Assembly: GCF_963855985.1 (NCBI RefSeq)
Contig: NC_087112.1
Coordinates: 994,501-1,058,500, forward strand
Source: Ostrinia nubilalis
Taxonomy: Eukaryota > Arthropoda > Insecta > Lepidoptera > Crambidae
DNA: 64,000 nucleotides
Direction of reading: 5' to 3'
A program made the translations under genes and the position numbers. Positions within the stretch are counted from its first letter, which is position 1, and each line of letters begins with the position of its first letter. Shown here one piece after another: positions 46,180-59,930 of this stretch. The notes beneath the pieces are model-generated. The model saw only the letters and a program-made list of their open reading frames with translations, did not search any database and was not told the origin of the DNA.

Positions 46180-48590
46180 CAAAATGATTCTACGCATATT
46201 CGATTCTACCGCCGGTTTAGATACACAGAACAAGTCTGCTACAATGCCTGCCCGCCGAGTGTACTATACAGGATGTCTCAAAATTATCACGGCGGTTTCA
46301 TCATCCCTTATTATATTATTTTAAGTGTTTTTTGTGCAATTTTTTTTGGAACAGCCGGTAAGCGGCTTTTTTCCTGAACATTCATATACCTACACATTTG
46401 AAAATATTCAGTGATATCTTAGAAAATATGGTCGTATGGTATACAATCAGTGAATAAGCTTAAGCATCTAAAAATAAACCCCAAATCGTCATCCGTCCAG
46501 ATTTTAACCGATGATGACAAAAGTGAATCATGGCATTCGCAAAGACAACGTCCTTAGTCATGGCTATCGCTCGTCACAGCTGCAACGATCCAAGCTGCGC
46601 GTGCGCCGAACATCCTGTCAGTTCGTCCTAAACGTCCTTAGCCGCGACTTATTCATTAAAAATTAGTCTTTGGCGGTCATTTAATTAATGCAATAAATGA
46701 GAAAGATTTAAGACGACTTTCCGACATTTTATTTTACACAGATACTGACTTCACCCTGGAAGATGTCGCTTCTTTGAGACAAGTCCGCCTAATTGCCGTT
46801 TAAAGTTTTATATTTCTTGATAGGTATGGTTCTGTATGGTTCTCTATATGTAGTGTAGATCTATCCATTAAATTGTTTGTAGTCATTTTACTTTTCTTGA
46901 TCTGTTTTGAATGTTGTGCAATAGAGTATCTATTTATTTATCTATCTAATTGTTTGTCGTCCACTAAATACTAATATGTTAACGCATTATGTTATCTAAA
47001 CATGAATATCATTACAAGATAGAGATACATACAAGATTCGTAAGTCGTACTACATGTTTACCTTCTCGTACGCATCGTTAACTACTAACACTTGCCTCTT
47101 GCTGGATTTAAAAAGGCGTATTAAATGGATTTATTTATTAGTTCAAGAGCGACTCTAGCAAGAACACTACAATAACACTGTGGTAAATTACCTTAACATC
47201 ATTTTAAAAACTATCCAAAGTGAATTCCAAGAATGTTCATATAATTTAAGTCACTATTATAAATTAGATGTGTCATTATTAGCAAATACAACAAATCTAA
47301 ATGCGTAATCAGTTTTCGCAATAACATTGATTCTACATATAAATCGAATTACACACTACAGGAAGTAACAGGTAAACTAGAATCACGATGACTCAAGCAT
47401 TCGCAAGCATTCCAGTCCCAGCGAATTCGCAAAAGTTTTACCAAAATAAATATTCCCCGCACAATCGTTTTCGTTTCGTTTTTTATTGACGCTAACGTAT
47501 CGCGTCCGGCGCGGTCACAGACCTTACGGCATGACTTCGATTTGTCGCGGCCAAGGTTTCTTTAGAGGTCATAAGCAAAATACAAAAACAAAGCTTTTTG
47601 AAAGCAGCGAGCTTTCAAAATTCAAAACTCATTTCACTATGTTTTGTTAGCATACAAATCTTTAAAAAAATAATGTTTGCTATAGCCGCCATAAAAGTTT
47701 TTGGTTAACTTTTTAAATGTTTCCGAAAGTTTCTGCAACTTGTATTAGTTTAACTATACTATCACACATTATTTATACGAAATTTTTAAAAGTTTGAAGT
47801 CTTCACTTTTGTTAAATTTTGATGAAGCGAATTAAAGTGATTTCTCTATTGAAATTGAATTCTTTAATCCTGTTAAAAGTTGTACTTAAATCCAGTAAGC
47901 AGTTTAGTATACCGGTTACTAAATATTTCAAAAACCAATAGGTACTTATAGCAGATAACAAGTGATTATATTTTTCGAGCTCCGAACCTGTGACTATTTG
48001 TAACACTCTACCAACATCATTCGCTATTTGCCAATCATCACACTGATACCCACTAAGCTCATTTTGATAAAACTTTTCCTTAAGTTCGTGCTATCACCGT
48101 TTCTTTGTTTGTTTACGGAACACAACACCCTATATCATGCGATAACATACCTAGTTATTAAGTATACATACCGTCTCCACTTATTTATAAACCAAAACAG
48201 ATGATAACACACGTTTCCAACTTCAACAACCACAACACTTTCAACTTAACTTTAAAACTTTGTCACTTACTTTTAACTTATAAACTTAAGTTCCACCACA
48301 GATATAATACTAGGTTCCACAAACAGGTTGTTACGACACTGTACCGCTTTTTATCATGCTTTTCTCGTCCAATAAGTTACGCGATCGACTCTCCCGTTCG
48401 ACGTCTGACCTCACACTGGCTTCAAGACTGCATGGATGTGTCAGAAGTGAATCATCAGTGTTATGACAACACAACACTCTCGGCAGCCTTGAGATGACGA
48501 ATAAGGAGACGTGTGCTCATTTAAGTTATCAGTATGGAAGGGTTCTGATAATAAGGCATGCGGTGTTTTATGCATGGCAAGGACCGTGCC
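46180..48590. other. Region upstream of talin, no gene recognised
   Basis: AT-rich, no coding block. Talin 5' UTR exon(s) and promoter should lie here or further right, but no specific element can be pointed to. A CpG-containing patch at about 47450-47560 is the only compositional feature noticed. Confidence 0.4.
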
Positions 48591-48591
48591 A

Positions 48592-49153
48592 TATACAGGG
48601 TGTAAAGCAGGGAACAATACTTTTTGTATTTATTTATTTATTCAGAAACTCAACAGCTGTTTTACAATATTCATGTTAGTTTGATGAGCATTAAATCTAA
48701 GCCAATTAAATTAAGGCCTGTATTTTGAGAGGACTCTTAACTTGATACATGAACACTGCTCCATAGCTATGGTTACTTTGATTTCAGTAAATCAGTACCT
48801 ATTTATTAGTAGACTAACTGCAGGATGCAGTCTATCTATACCTACTTTATTGAATGGTTTTGATAATAGTTTTCCTTTTTCTGAAAATGTTGGTGTATGT
48901 ATATTGTAGAGTATGTAGAGCATAAGGCATGTCTAAAATAAAATATTTTTCGCACGTATTTAATGATATTATATTATTTGGGCTTTTATTATTTAGTTTT
49001 ATGTCATAAACAGTCAGATTTATTGTCTAGCCTTTAGCAGATATGTTTTTTTTAGAAAAAAATGACAGGATTTTTACTTTTATTTTTCCTGTAATGACTT
49101 TCCTACTGACTCTTTATTAATTCGGAAAGTCCTACTTTTCTACACCCTGTATA
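48592..49153. mobile_element. Element with TACAGGGTGTA inverted ends
   Basis: Starts TATACAGGGTGTAAAGCAGG and ends ACTTTTCTACACCCTGTATA. About 560 bp, no coding. Confidence 0.6.
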
Positions 49154-49846
49154 CACGAACCAGTTAAAGTTTATTGCAACCTATGCATTTTATTATTAGC
49201 TCTATCCACACGACTGCAAACTTGAACTTGACGCTGTTAAACTTGATTTCAAACAGTTCAAATAACAGTATCTTTCCCGCTACGATAAGCCAATTACGTC
49301 ATTGATGACGTCACCATTAATGTATGCAGCGTATATTTACGAGGAAAAATACTCGAATGCGATCATCAAATTCTTGCTCCGTAGGTAAGTTCTGTAATTA
49401 GTTGTTTAGAATCACTTTAATATGCGTTTGGACGATTTTAAATTATTTTAAACTCAATTTCGTTCAATCACACACTCAGAAGTTACGGATTAGCAAATAA
49501 CTTAACTCTCTCTAAACCGTAGGACCTGTGTTCGATACCCGTGAGACAGACAAATGGAAAATCATTTATCATACTTATGCTTAGAAACAAAGATCAAATA
49601 TTTGATGATCTACACTTGAAATATGAAACTCATTTCTTTACTACTTCTGTATTGTACTTAACTACAAACGTTGTCAGAATTTACTTCAATTTAGTAGGTA
49701 CCTATGAATAATTCAAATGCTCGTCAATTTTATGAGCCAATTTTAAAAAATACGCCAATAAGGCATTAAGTAAATACATTTCATAGTAAGTGGAACTGTG
49801 ACTGTCTCATCTCCATAAGGTTACTCATTCACACCAAAAAGATAAA

Positions 49847-51423
49847 TGGGTAGTTCTACAAATCAGGGAATTTTACGGGGCTCAACTTGCAGCTCCTTAA
49901 ATTACCAATTAATAGTTCTCGTTTGAGGGTATTAATAAAGTTTAACTCACATAGTACTTGGTCACTGAATTTCAACACGTTTTAATAAAAACATCCCAGA
50001 CAAAAATGGCTTCAAATGGGAAAAATTCTCATTTCCCTGTGGGGTGACATTCCAGAATTCATGATGTAAATCACAATAAAAAATATATAAAAATATAATT
50101 AGTCAAAAATAACATTGTATTGAAAGTAACCATTAGTGTATCTTTCATTTAACTTATATGGATTATGTTTGAATTCCCTATTTACATAATTTTTTGATTG
50201 CTGAACAAAGGCGACACGAATTAAGTATCACTTCCCTGCCACCTATAAACACGTTAAAATCTGTAACAAAACAAAGGGTAAGCCACGTTGTCGTTCTTAT
50301 GTATTTAAGTATGCAGTTAAGTTCGCCTAGTGAAACGTTTATTTCGCCCAAATCGTCAGTCAGTTAGACGCAGCTACGCTGTTATCATCGTCTGTCGTGT
50401 CTGGGCCAGACAACTTCTCACTCATCTGTTACGTATTTATAACAGTATTTTATATTATTTTAGGGCAATTATGAAACAATATTGTCAAACTCGCTTGCGT
50501 CCATTGACTGATAATATTAAATTTGATATGAAGTTTATATAATTCATGATTTTGGCAAAATACATCAAAAATCTCACTTCCCTGTGTATCATTTCCCTGG
50601 GTTTACGAAGAAAATGGAAAAGTTAATATCGACTAACCAGCAAAACTTACTGCCATATAAAGGCATTTTACAAATACACTAAGTGCAGGCAAATGCACAC
50701 ACTCCATTGAAACTGGATACTCCATTTTGACTTGCTTGACTCTATACAAACTTTTAGCTGTTTTTGCAGTAACGTGTGCGAGCACTACCAAATAGGCATC
50801 GTAAAATATTCTTCCATGAAAGCAAATGTTGATGACGCTTAAACTGAATCTGAAACTGAGACCAGTAATGCCTGCAACACCAGTATTTTGATTCATCAGA
50901 CTTGGTTGACCTTACGAGTGTACTGGGACTGAATGAACATTGATGATCCTGATGGATTGCTGGAGATGCCGAAAATAGATACTAACGAATTGTTTCCAGT
51001 CGAAGAAAAGCGTCGAGGAAAGAAGAGGAAGATAATAGAAGGAGATACGAATAGTAGGGAAAAGTCAAAGAGATCAGGTGACGGAAAAAGAAGCAACCTA
51101 AATGAGTTCCATGTTCAATTGATAGTGGACCTTTGTGATGCACATAAAAGTATTTTTTATTATTTTTAGAATAAAGACTATAAACTCAAATGCATCTTTC
51201 AGTTAAATTTTCACTATCCTGTATAGGTTCTCACTTCCCTGTCCATCGAAAATAGAAAAACCGCTATAAAATCAATATTTATCATAATTTTGTCTGGCCC
51301 GTTAAAAATTGGATATGTTGTAGTATATTCTCGGTCTTTAGTCACTGTTTATACTGATTACTAACAAAAACTGGAGATTCATTTTATGGTCCTAAATAAT
51401 TCCACCGTGAGTAGAACTACCCA
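49847..51423. mobile_element. Unclassified 1.58-kb element with repeated TTCCCTG words
   Basis: Inverted ends TGGGTAGTTCTAC (13 bp) at 49847 and 51423. The word CA(C/T)TTCCCTG occurs near 50033, 50230, 50576, 50590 and 51230, and as AATCAGGGAATT near the left end. It holds two short coding-like stretches (50633-50896 minus, 50933-51169 plus) with no family match. Confidence 0.55.
50933..51169 (+). pseudogene. Charged coding-like fragment inside the unclassified element
   Basis: Opens MNIDDPDGLLEMPKIDTNEL, followed by a Lys/Arg-rich run (EKRRGKKRKIIEGD). Codon use and charge look coding, with a possible nuclear signal, but no family is recognised and there is no partner exon. Confidence 0.3.
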
Positions 51424-51611
51424 AATGACTAACTCATTGATTAACTAAAAGATACTGATTCACTCACTAATCAACCATCCCCACAATCGTTGTTCTACAG
51501 TAAGTAACCCATATTGATTCTGTAGTTCTACTAAGTACTTAACTACTTATAAATATGTAATTTAAAAATACTGAGACTGGCCACTTGGCGGTCAACAGTG
51601 GCCAAGGACTT

Positions 51612-51717
51612 ATGCCCGTTTTCACCATCAATCCTTAATTTTTAAGTGACCCCTATGGTAACAAATATGAAATTTGTTTTCATTTAAAAATTAGGGATTG
51701 ATGGTGAAAACGGGCAT
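51612..51717. mobile_element. Family G MITE copy 3
   Basis: Cleanest copy: ATGCCCGTTTTCACCATCAA at the left and its inverse at the right, 106 bp. Confidence 0.85.
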
Positions 51718-54497
51718 AAGAGACACAAATATTTCGACAACCCAGGACACAAACAGTCGGCTGATTCATTTTAAAACCTAGTAACTGCAGCGGAGTAAAT
51801 TTTACAGCTGTCCTGGCGCTTCAAAACAAGGAGAACAGACCCCAAACAATGGGAAAAAGGCCAGGGAAAAGAAGAAATCTGAGACTCACCAATCACCACC
51901 ACTTCTAAAACTTCAAAACTACAAACAACTAACACGTCTACTAAATGTGTAACACAGACCCAACTAAGAATTTGTCCTGTTCAGGATCGAAATAGCCGTG
52001 GCCTCATCCTGATGATAACTTGGAATAATACGCTAAATAGTTTTCCTTTACGGAAAATATTGACAGATTGGTCGGTTCATGTAAACAGACAGATAATGTA
52101 TTTTATTTCGGTTCATTATTAATACTCGTATGCACGTGATTTTTTGACTCAAGGCTGAGCAATTAATGTAATTATATTTTATACATTGTTGTCACATTAT
52201 ATCGTCAGACTTTATAAGCCACCAAAGCTGTCTGACATGTCTCTATCGTACTGACGAGAACTGAAATCCCTTCCAAAGCTTCCACGTCTTTTAAACGCAA
52301 TAATATAAATTAAAAGTGTAGTAGTATACAATTTTTAGTTATTTATCATATTATCCATGACCGATCCCACTCCATCCGCTACAATCTACATTTTACCTAC
52401 ATAAATACAGTTAATATTATTATAGTAATCAGTACCTACAGCTACATTGAAATTTCCAACTAGATATAACTTAGGTACAGCAATATCCTTGGATCAAATT
52501 AAATTATGGCTATTCGTTTTCTTAAATGTCTGTAAATCTGAACGGTATTTTAAAGATAATGTTAAGACGCAAGGGTACATACATATTTTCGGAGCGTATT
52601 GCTCAGGGATTACTCACAGGTTAACTGGTAGAGAATGCCTTACGGTGAACATAAAGGGTAATACAGAATAAAATCACATAAATAGAAGAATAAATATGTT
52701 TATTTCGCTATAAAGAAAAATAGTTAGTCTCTATCAGTTTAGTGCTGGAAGTTTACATTTAACCACTACACTTCACAGTGTAACCTCGCTAACCTTACCC
52801 TAATCTAAAGCGTCGAGTTTGTATCAGAAGTGTACTTAGCCATTTCTCTATTTAGTAAAGTTATTAACGGCTGCGTTTGGCAGAAAATAGAAATTTGTTA
52901 GAAATTGTTAGCAAAATGGCGATTGCCATTGGCATTGCAACCGCCGAAACTTTAGCATGTTTTCGGGTAGGACGCGTTTGCTAAACTTCAAAAGTGACGT
53001 TTTCTCATACGTTTATTTGACAGTGACAGCACTTACCGCTAATAGGACTCAATTTTACTTACTAGCGCTAGCTAGCGCTATTTTCCGCCAAACGTCCCCA
53101 ATGAAAAGCTTACAAAAAGTTGAGAAAAGAGTGAAAAGATGTTATATGAAAGAAGCAAATTCAGAAAAAAATTAAACGAATACTATAACAAAAAAAGAAG
53201 AAAAAGTAACATTAAAAAGCATGAACTTAAGCCAATATAGAAGAAATTCTAAATAACTTATCAATATTTAACCGATGAAAATGATTTATTAATTTAAGTG
53301 TCTTTAACTCTACCTTACTGTATAAAGATATTAATTTTATACTCTTATCTATGCGTTTAACTGAGTAAGATGTCCGGTCGTACGAACTGTCTCTTGTGAT
53401 AAATGACCATAATTTATTGTGCATAAGTATACCATTTAAAATAAATAAGTTGCAATAAGATAAATGAAAGTTAACTGTACATATTCCTGAGTAACGAGAA
53501 CGAAAAATTATTAAATATTCAATGCAATTTTGAATTAATAATTACCTATTATTGTAGTCTGTGTACCAATCATCAACAGCAGAATTATTGCACTATTTTT
53601 ATCTTACAACGAATTAAAAAGCATAATAATAATTAAGCATTAACGGGACTATTCCCACCACTGCCACTCCTGTACATATTATATCCAGGATCTTCAGTTT
53701 GGCCTAGAATAAAACCCAACCAATCAATCAGTGAAGGTTGAGTAGTCCGGGGATAGATCAAGAATACTTCTCGGCATTGTATTGTTTATGATAATAATTA
53801 AGCATTATCCGATTTCTCGATTTAAGACATTACTTAAAATACATCTTTATTTTATAAGCTACCAAATTAAGATTTTGTAAGTTTCTCTCTAGTTTCATGA
53901 ATTTTTATTAAGTGTGTGGAGGTTTCATCGATTTAATTTTCTTCTCGCTAAAATCGCACTACTGCATTTGAAATTAAGGTGTTTTAATTCTAGATGTTAT
54001 TGAATTACTAACTAATTAAAGTTAACTATGACATTGACCATCACAGCGTCACTTTGATGACGATAATTCTAATTTTAGCTCTATCGCCGAATCCTACAAT
54101 GACGTAAATAAAGACTCCGCCATTTCCCGTTCGATGACCATTATTGACCATGATTAATAACTTAGTATCTTGAAATAAAAATTTTTCATCAATAAAACCC
54201 TCTAATCTACGTCTCTCATCTCTTTCTAAAATACCTCTATGTATGCGTATAGCCTAAAGTTCTAAACCTTATTGGTTTATGAAGCGTCGCAACTCAATAT
54301 TTAGTTATTATATTTTTTTTTACAATCAGACGTAATTTTTCTCACAACCATACCTGACAAAGCTGTTAATGTTTTTAACGAAAAACCCGAAGCGAGTGGC
54401 ACAAGCAACGTGTAACAGTTAAACTGCAAAAGTAAGCTCTTTTTCCAAGAGGATAAAGGTGGTCTCTTCGTCAATGTGTCACGTCTTATGTGCCTTT

Positions 54498-54634
54498 AGC
54501 CTATGCGCAGACCATCGATTTTTCGTCGGCCGATAGTTTAGTCGGGCAGTTGATCAGTATGGGCATGTATGGAAGTGCACACATTACACCGATTTGATTT
54601 GGCCAACTAAAAATCGGTGGTCTGCGCATAGGCT
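54498..54634. mobile_element. Family F MITE copy 3
   Basis: Ends AGCCTATGCGCAGACCATCG and inverse; interior CGGCCGATAGTTTAGTCGGG. Confidence 0.8.
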
Positions 54635-55086
54635 TAGATATAAATTATTGTTGTTGATGTCATTTAGACGCCATTCTGAATAACATAGCCTTAACTTAGG
54701 TCGTTTCTAACTTTATAAATAAAGGTTACAATAATGACACACGCTACGCAATTTTTTCCTAATACGTACTGAATACTAGCTGATAAGTTACACAGCAAAG
54801 CTAAATAGTACCTACACAACCATTAAGCATGTTCTAACTTTAGTGCGAAAAGATGGTGGATCTTCAAACGTTTTAAAGAAAGAACATTTATTTGGTACGA
54901 GCACAATACATTGCAATTATAATTATGTATTAAAATAGATAGCTGTCTTGCCTTAGGTAGGTAAGGCTGTTCAAAACCAGCGAATGCGTCCAAGCGCGAA
55001 TGTCATCATATTTTGTTTATATTGTAATACAATGAATTTCGTTATTATAAATAAGGGAATATTAACCAATTTTGTGCCTAGCATTA

Positions 55087-55387
55087 TATATTTTTTTTTT
55101 TTTTTTAATAATAAATAATAAATAATAAATCTTTGGACAATTTCACACAGCGCCAGCTAGCCCCAAAGTAAGCAACTTAATGCTTGTGTTATGGGTGCTA
55201 GCTTAACGGATATACTACTTATATACTTTTTTTTTTTTTTTAAATACATACATATTATACATAGTAACACCCAGACCCGTCACAGAAATTAAAATTCATC
55301 ATTTCAATTTCTGCCCGGCCGGGAATCGAACCCGGGACCTCTCGGCATAGTAGTCCGTTCTGAACCACTACACCAAACGGCCGACCG
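55087..55387 (-). mobile_element. tRNA-derived SINE, copy 2
   Basis: Minus strand: head GGCCGTTTGGTGTAGTGG (A box) and GGGTTCGATTCCCGG (B box), then a body and an AATAAT tail. Same head as the copy at 28914 but with a better-preserved B box. The internal T runs on the plus strand are its A-rich linker. Confidence 0.8.
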
Positions 55388-57118
55388 ATACTGAGTGAGG
55401 AACATCAAGGTAAGCACTGTGGCACCTTGTGTAGTCGACGTAGGGGCGTTTTTGCCACAACAATGTGTGATCTGATGTGCTCGAACTACGTACTTCTACC
55501 TAACTATCGAGTATTCAGTGAAGCTATGCGAGAAAACCCTGTAGTTTACGTACTATAGTGTTGTTTATTTGACAGTTTATTCTAGAAACTTTACAGTAAT
55601 TCGCTACACGTTTAGGCCAAGTGGAAACTTGCTCATTGTATAGTTTATGCTTAAAGTTACTTAATTTACAACAAAAAACCGCAACTAAAACTCAAATTAA
55701 ATAAAAATCGTTTATTAGAATAAATAAGGCTTAAAATAACCAACAAAAAGGTAAAATTTGTAAAAAAAAATCCAAAAAGCACATGATTTAGTAAATTTAG
55801 ATTAGCAACCAATAGTTATTTACAATTACATCGCAATATTACATTATTAATGCGACTGTACTTAGACTTACATATTATTTATTTCATGTTCACTCATACG
55901 CACATACAAAAATATATTTTAGTTGCCTAAACTTTTCAGAAATGTCATGAAAAAGAGCTTAGATTTTTTATAGAGCAGTACAAGGTTGGTCACTAAGTTT
56001 AAAAAAGAAATGAATCAATTTTAATAATATTTAGAACTGTTCTTACAATATTTAGAGGCGTTGTATTTTTACTTGTCGTTTTTCATGACATTCCTTTAAT
56101 TGCCAATGCTACAAAGTTATCCGACTTCAAAAATAGCTACCTATATGTAGGACTAAATTCCAGATAAGTGTATAGTCACTAAACTAAGCTTAAACTAGTT
56201 TTACAACAGAAAAATGGCTACGACACTACCTTTATCACATAGATGCTGATTTTAGAGGTCAATAGTAAAATATATGTTAAATACATATAGTATTTTTATA
56301 AATAAAACCATATTTGTTTAAATACATTAAAACTAGAGTCTAAAGGGTTAATTAGCTTGCACCTTTCACAAATAACGGATACACTTCTTTATAGATTTTA
56401 TAAATGGCTGTTTTTACCCGATTGCGCGACGCAAAGGACTGGTAATGTGTTTAATTTATCATTTATACCGTTCAGCACTTTCTTCTAAAGCTAATAAATA
56501 CTGTTTTAGCTGCACCAGTTTTTGATTAAATAATAATTAAGAAAAGGCAATTCAAAAGTAAGAAATATTTGTGGTCATGATTTTGGTAAGAAATAAAGTT
56601 AACATCTTAAGTGACGCTTCAGAATTTAAGTATAAGACCACTAGAATACCGAGTCGCGAGTTAAAGCTGCTATAAATGAACACAATCCATACATAAAGCA
56701 TATCCGTTATTATATCACACACCTTACAACGTCATTACTTACAACTATAAGGCTGTGGTCTCCTATAAACGCCGTAGGCCACGTCACAAGGCGTTAGCCT
56801 AGTACGTTGGCATAATAATATAGACGTCGATAGCAACGTCCAGGGCCGGATTTAGGGGAGAACAACGCGTTAATAATGTTAATTTTATTTGGAAAATAAT
56901 TTAGGGCCAGAGGCCTTTACTCCTTTGTTGTCCCGAGGCTTCCATAAAAAAACTCATTTTATTTTAGCAATACATACTCTTTTAATCCTTCAAGCTCTGC
57001 GAATCTAGACACAATAGATATCAATTGTTATGACATTAATTAATGCCGTCTGGGACTCAATCGGTTAAAAAGCACTTACACGTCCCAGTACTAACCCTAC
57101 CACTGTTTCGGGACAGTA

Positions 57119-57236
57119 ATGCTCATTTTCACCATTAATCTCTAATTTTTAAGTGACGCCTATGAAATCATTATTCCTGTTATGTGTTACCATAGGGGTA
57201 ACTTAAAAATTAGGGATTGATGGTGAAAACGGGCAT
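57119..57236. mobile_element. Family G MITE copy 4
   Basis: Inserted into a dispersed repeat whose halves lie at 57060-57118 and 57237-57295, giving a clean interruption. Confidence 0.8.
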
Positions 57237-57626
57237 AAATGGGCCAATGCTGAGAAGAAGCAGCTCAAGAAACTCGGTCACTATTATCAGCCTTCTAAAT
57301 CCGGCACTGGGAACATGCGCTGACGTCGTACGCCACGTATAGCGTTTATTGGAGACCGTAGCCTTACATAATTTCCCGCCTAAACAATGTGTGTGTACTT
57401 CTAATACAAATCGTTAGGACACTCATATCACCGCTGGTTATCGTAAAGCACTACAATGGCACTTCCATTCTTAAATCACACGTTTTACACTTCCTAACTT
57501 TAAATTTTGGTTAAAAAATTTCGTTGTCAAATAAAAAACATCTAAATGTAAAATATAAATGTTACAACTTAATTAAATGAAAATTACGTACATAAATACC
57601 AACTTTTTTCAAATATATTTGACTTT

Positions 57627-57793
57627 ATACAGGGTGTTAGGTAAATGGGTATATGAGCCGACACTAGCCCATGTTAACATGGGTATATAAATGGTATGGT
57701 GAAGTCAGAAATTTGATATCATCATTTTAATTTTTTTAATTTTCATACAAAATAATTTTTATAAAATCGGATTTGTATGAAAACACCCTGTAT
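57627..57793. mobile_element. Short element with ATACAGGGTGTT inverted ends
   Basis: Begins ATACAGGGTGTTAGGTAAAT and ends AAAACACCCTGTAT, 167 bp. Confidence 0.6.
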
Positions 57794-59194
57794 ATTTTAA
57801 CTGAAAACACTGAATATGCATAATATCAATATAAGAAGAAAATAATGTTGATTACATATTTTGTAACATAACAATATACTATTGTACATACAACGGTTAG
57901 AAGAATTTTAAAATTCAATAACTAAATTAGTGAGACAATAATTAAATGAAATTAATATAATTAATTATTACTTATGATTGAGATAAACTTATAAACTCGT
58001 AAACTAAAGAAAAAAGTTACCGCAACAGTTAAGAAAATTATTTTAAATAAAACATTATTAATCCTATAAATTAATTACATAATGGCCGTTTTTATTATGG
58101 TGGTATAAACACGGCAAGAAGCTATAGTAAAATTAATGGCAGATTGCTTTGCCAAAGAGTTGTGTTGTTAAGATAAAGAAATATCCTCTAAAATACATCA
58201 GATGCTATCTGTTGGAAGACTGCTGACACCAGAAAATATGTTATGTATCATATTTTTTAATCAAAAATGGATGTTATTTACCGATATCTGCTAATTATTG
58301 TTGATGTGATCGTCCGTAAAGCAATAACCGAAAGAACCATTTGAAGTTATTTTGTTTTTTCATTTCTAAGCCATCTTGATGAGTGCAAATGCGATAGTAC
58401 TCCTACCACTTTCGCGCTCACCAGTTGGTGCCACTGTCTTCGCTACTAGCAAGTGACAGGACCTTACTCTACAGTGGCGCTAACTGGTGAGCGCTAAAAC
58501 GATAGCCCTCATTGAATAGGGTCTGTGATCACAACAGAAGCTTCGCGTGTACTGATCTGCTGTGCTGTTGCTGCATGTATATCGGTCAGTGGCGGTCAAG
58601 TACTAGGCCCCGATTGCGCTAATTTGTAATGTCTCCAATTCATTCGCGTTTCATCTCCAGTCTACACTCCATTTTCATTCCAGCTGAAGTGCAATTGGAA
58701 TCACGGTAAAGTTAACGCGCTAACATAGACGAAACAACAGATTTATGCACTTTCCATTAAAAGTCCGAACACCTTATTTTTGAAACTAAGATATTAAAAC
58801 ACAGCAAAAGTTCGTGAAGCGTTTGACTTGCGTGTGAGAAAAAGCAGCTGTCTGCATCTGTCATCATCAACTCAGAGGCGCAGATGCGTTCCGTTTACAT
58901 TACAGTCTCATTTGAACTAGCTGTCAAAACGACACCGCGATACGGATTTCTCAAAACAGCTGATGTTTGCTCTTAGTCCAGTAGCGTTACAGTTGAAAAT
59001 TTTTAGCGCAATCGGGACCCTGATCTGCTGTGCAAGGTCGTTGATGTATATCGGTCAGTGGCGGTCAAGTACTGTTCCTGAAGGCCTGCTACTCGAGTGC
59101 TCAGCGTGGCACCAGGGAGGCAATTTAGCATCAGTCCTGCAAGTTCGGGCTGCTGCTAAATTTTCTCGGTGGTGGTCGCGTGGCGTGGCTTTTC

Positions 59195-59910
59195 TGCAGT
59201 GATGACTGTGGTTGCGTGGTGTCCTCAGACCTGGTACCACTGCTGCAGTGATGATGGTGGTTGCATGGTGTCCTCAGACCTGGTACCACTGCTGCAGTGA
59301 TGACGGTGGTTGGGTGGTGTCTTCAGACCTGGTACCACTGCTGCAGTGATGATGGTGGTTGCATGGTGTACTCAGACCTGGTACCACTGCTGCAGTGATG
59401 ATGGTGGTTGCATGGTGTACTCAGACCTGGTACCACTGCTGCAGTGATGATGGTGGTTGCATGGTGTACTCAGACCTGGTACCACTGCTGCAGTGATGAT
59501 GGTGGTTGCATGGTGTACTCAGACCTGGTACCACTGCTGCAGTGATGATGGTGGTTGCATGGTGTCCTCAGACCTGGTACCACTGCTGCAGTGATGATGG
59601 TGGTTGCATGGTGTCCTCAGACCTGGTACCACTGCTGCAGTGATGATGGTGGTTGCATGGTGTCCTCAGACCTGGTACCACTGCTGCAATGTTGATGGTG
59701 GTTGCATGGTGTCCTCAGGCCTGGTACCACTGCTGCAGTGATGATGGTGGTTGCATGGTGTCCTCAGACCTGGTACCACTGCTGCAGTGATGTTGGTGGT
59801 TGCATGGTGTCCTCAGACCTGGTACCACTGCTGCAGTGTTGATGGTGGTTGCATGGTGTCCTTAGACCTGGTACCACTGCTGCAGTGATGTTGGTGGTTG
59901 CATGGTGTCC

Positions 59911-59930
<20 letters not shown>
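59195..59930 (-). repeat. 49-bp minisatellite in vinculin 3' UTR, about 15 copies
   Basis: Near-perfect head-to-tail units containing (minus strand) TGGTACCAGGTCTGAGGACA and then CACTGCAGCAG. The unit therefore carries the coding words W-Y-Q-V-stop of vinculin, and the array abuts the real stop. Variation between units is mostly single bases (GTAC/GTCC, GATG/GTTG), which suggests a young, actively homogenising array. 49 is not a multiple of 3. Confidence 0.93.

Larger units (their letters stand above)
51424..55080. other. Intergenic, MITE debris only
   Basis: Apart from MITEs at 51612-51717 and 54498-54634 and a dispersed repeat at 53640-53765, nothing recognisable. AT-rich, stop-dense in all frames. 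Confidence 0.45.
55390..58900. other. Intergenic, no gene recognised
   Basis: AT-rich with no coding block. Contains a family G MITE, a short TACAGGGTGTT element at 57627-57793, and a partial inverted repeat at 58410-58500 (CGCTCACCAGTTGGTGCCAC). It probably holds vinculin 3' flank and talin upstream sequence. Confidence 0.45.

Noticed and set aside
48201..48679. Two adjacent plus-strand frames upstream of talin
   Set aside because: Composition and codon use look non-coding, and the second overlaps a repeat with TACAGGGTGTA ends.
50633..50896. 87-codon minus-strand frame with hydrophobic segments
   Set aside because: Could suggest a membrane protein, but it lies inside the unclassified element, has no homology I can name and no partner exon.
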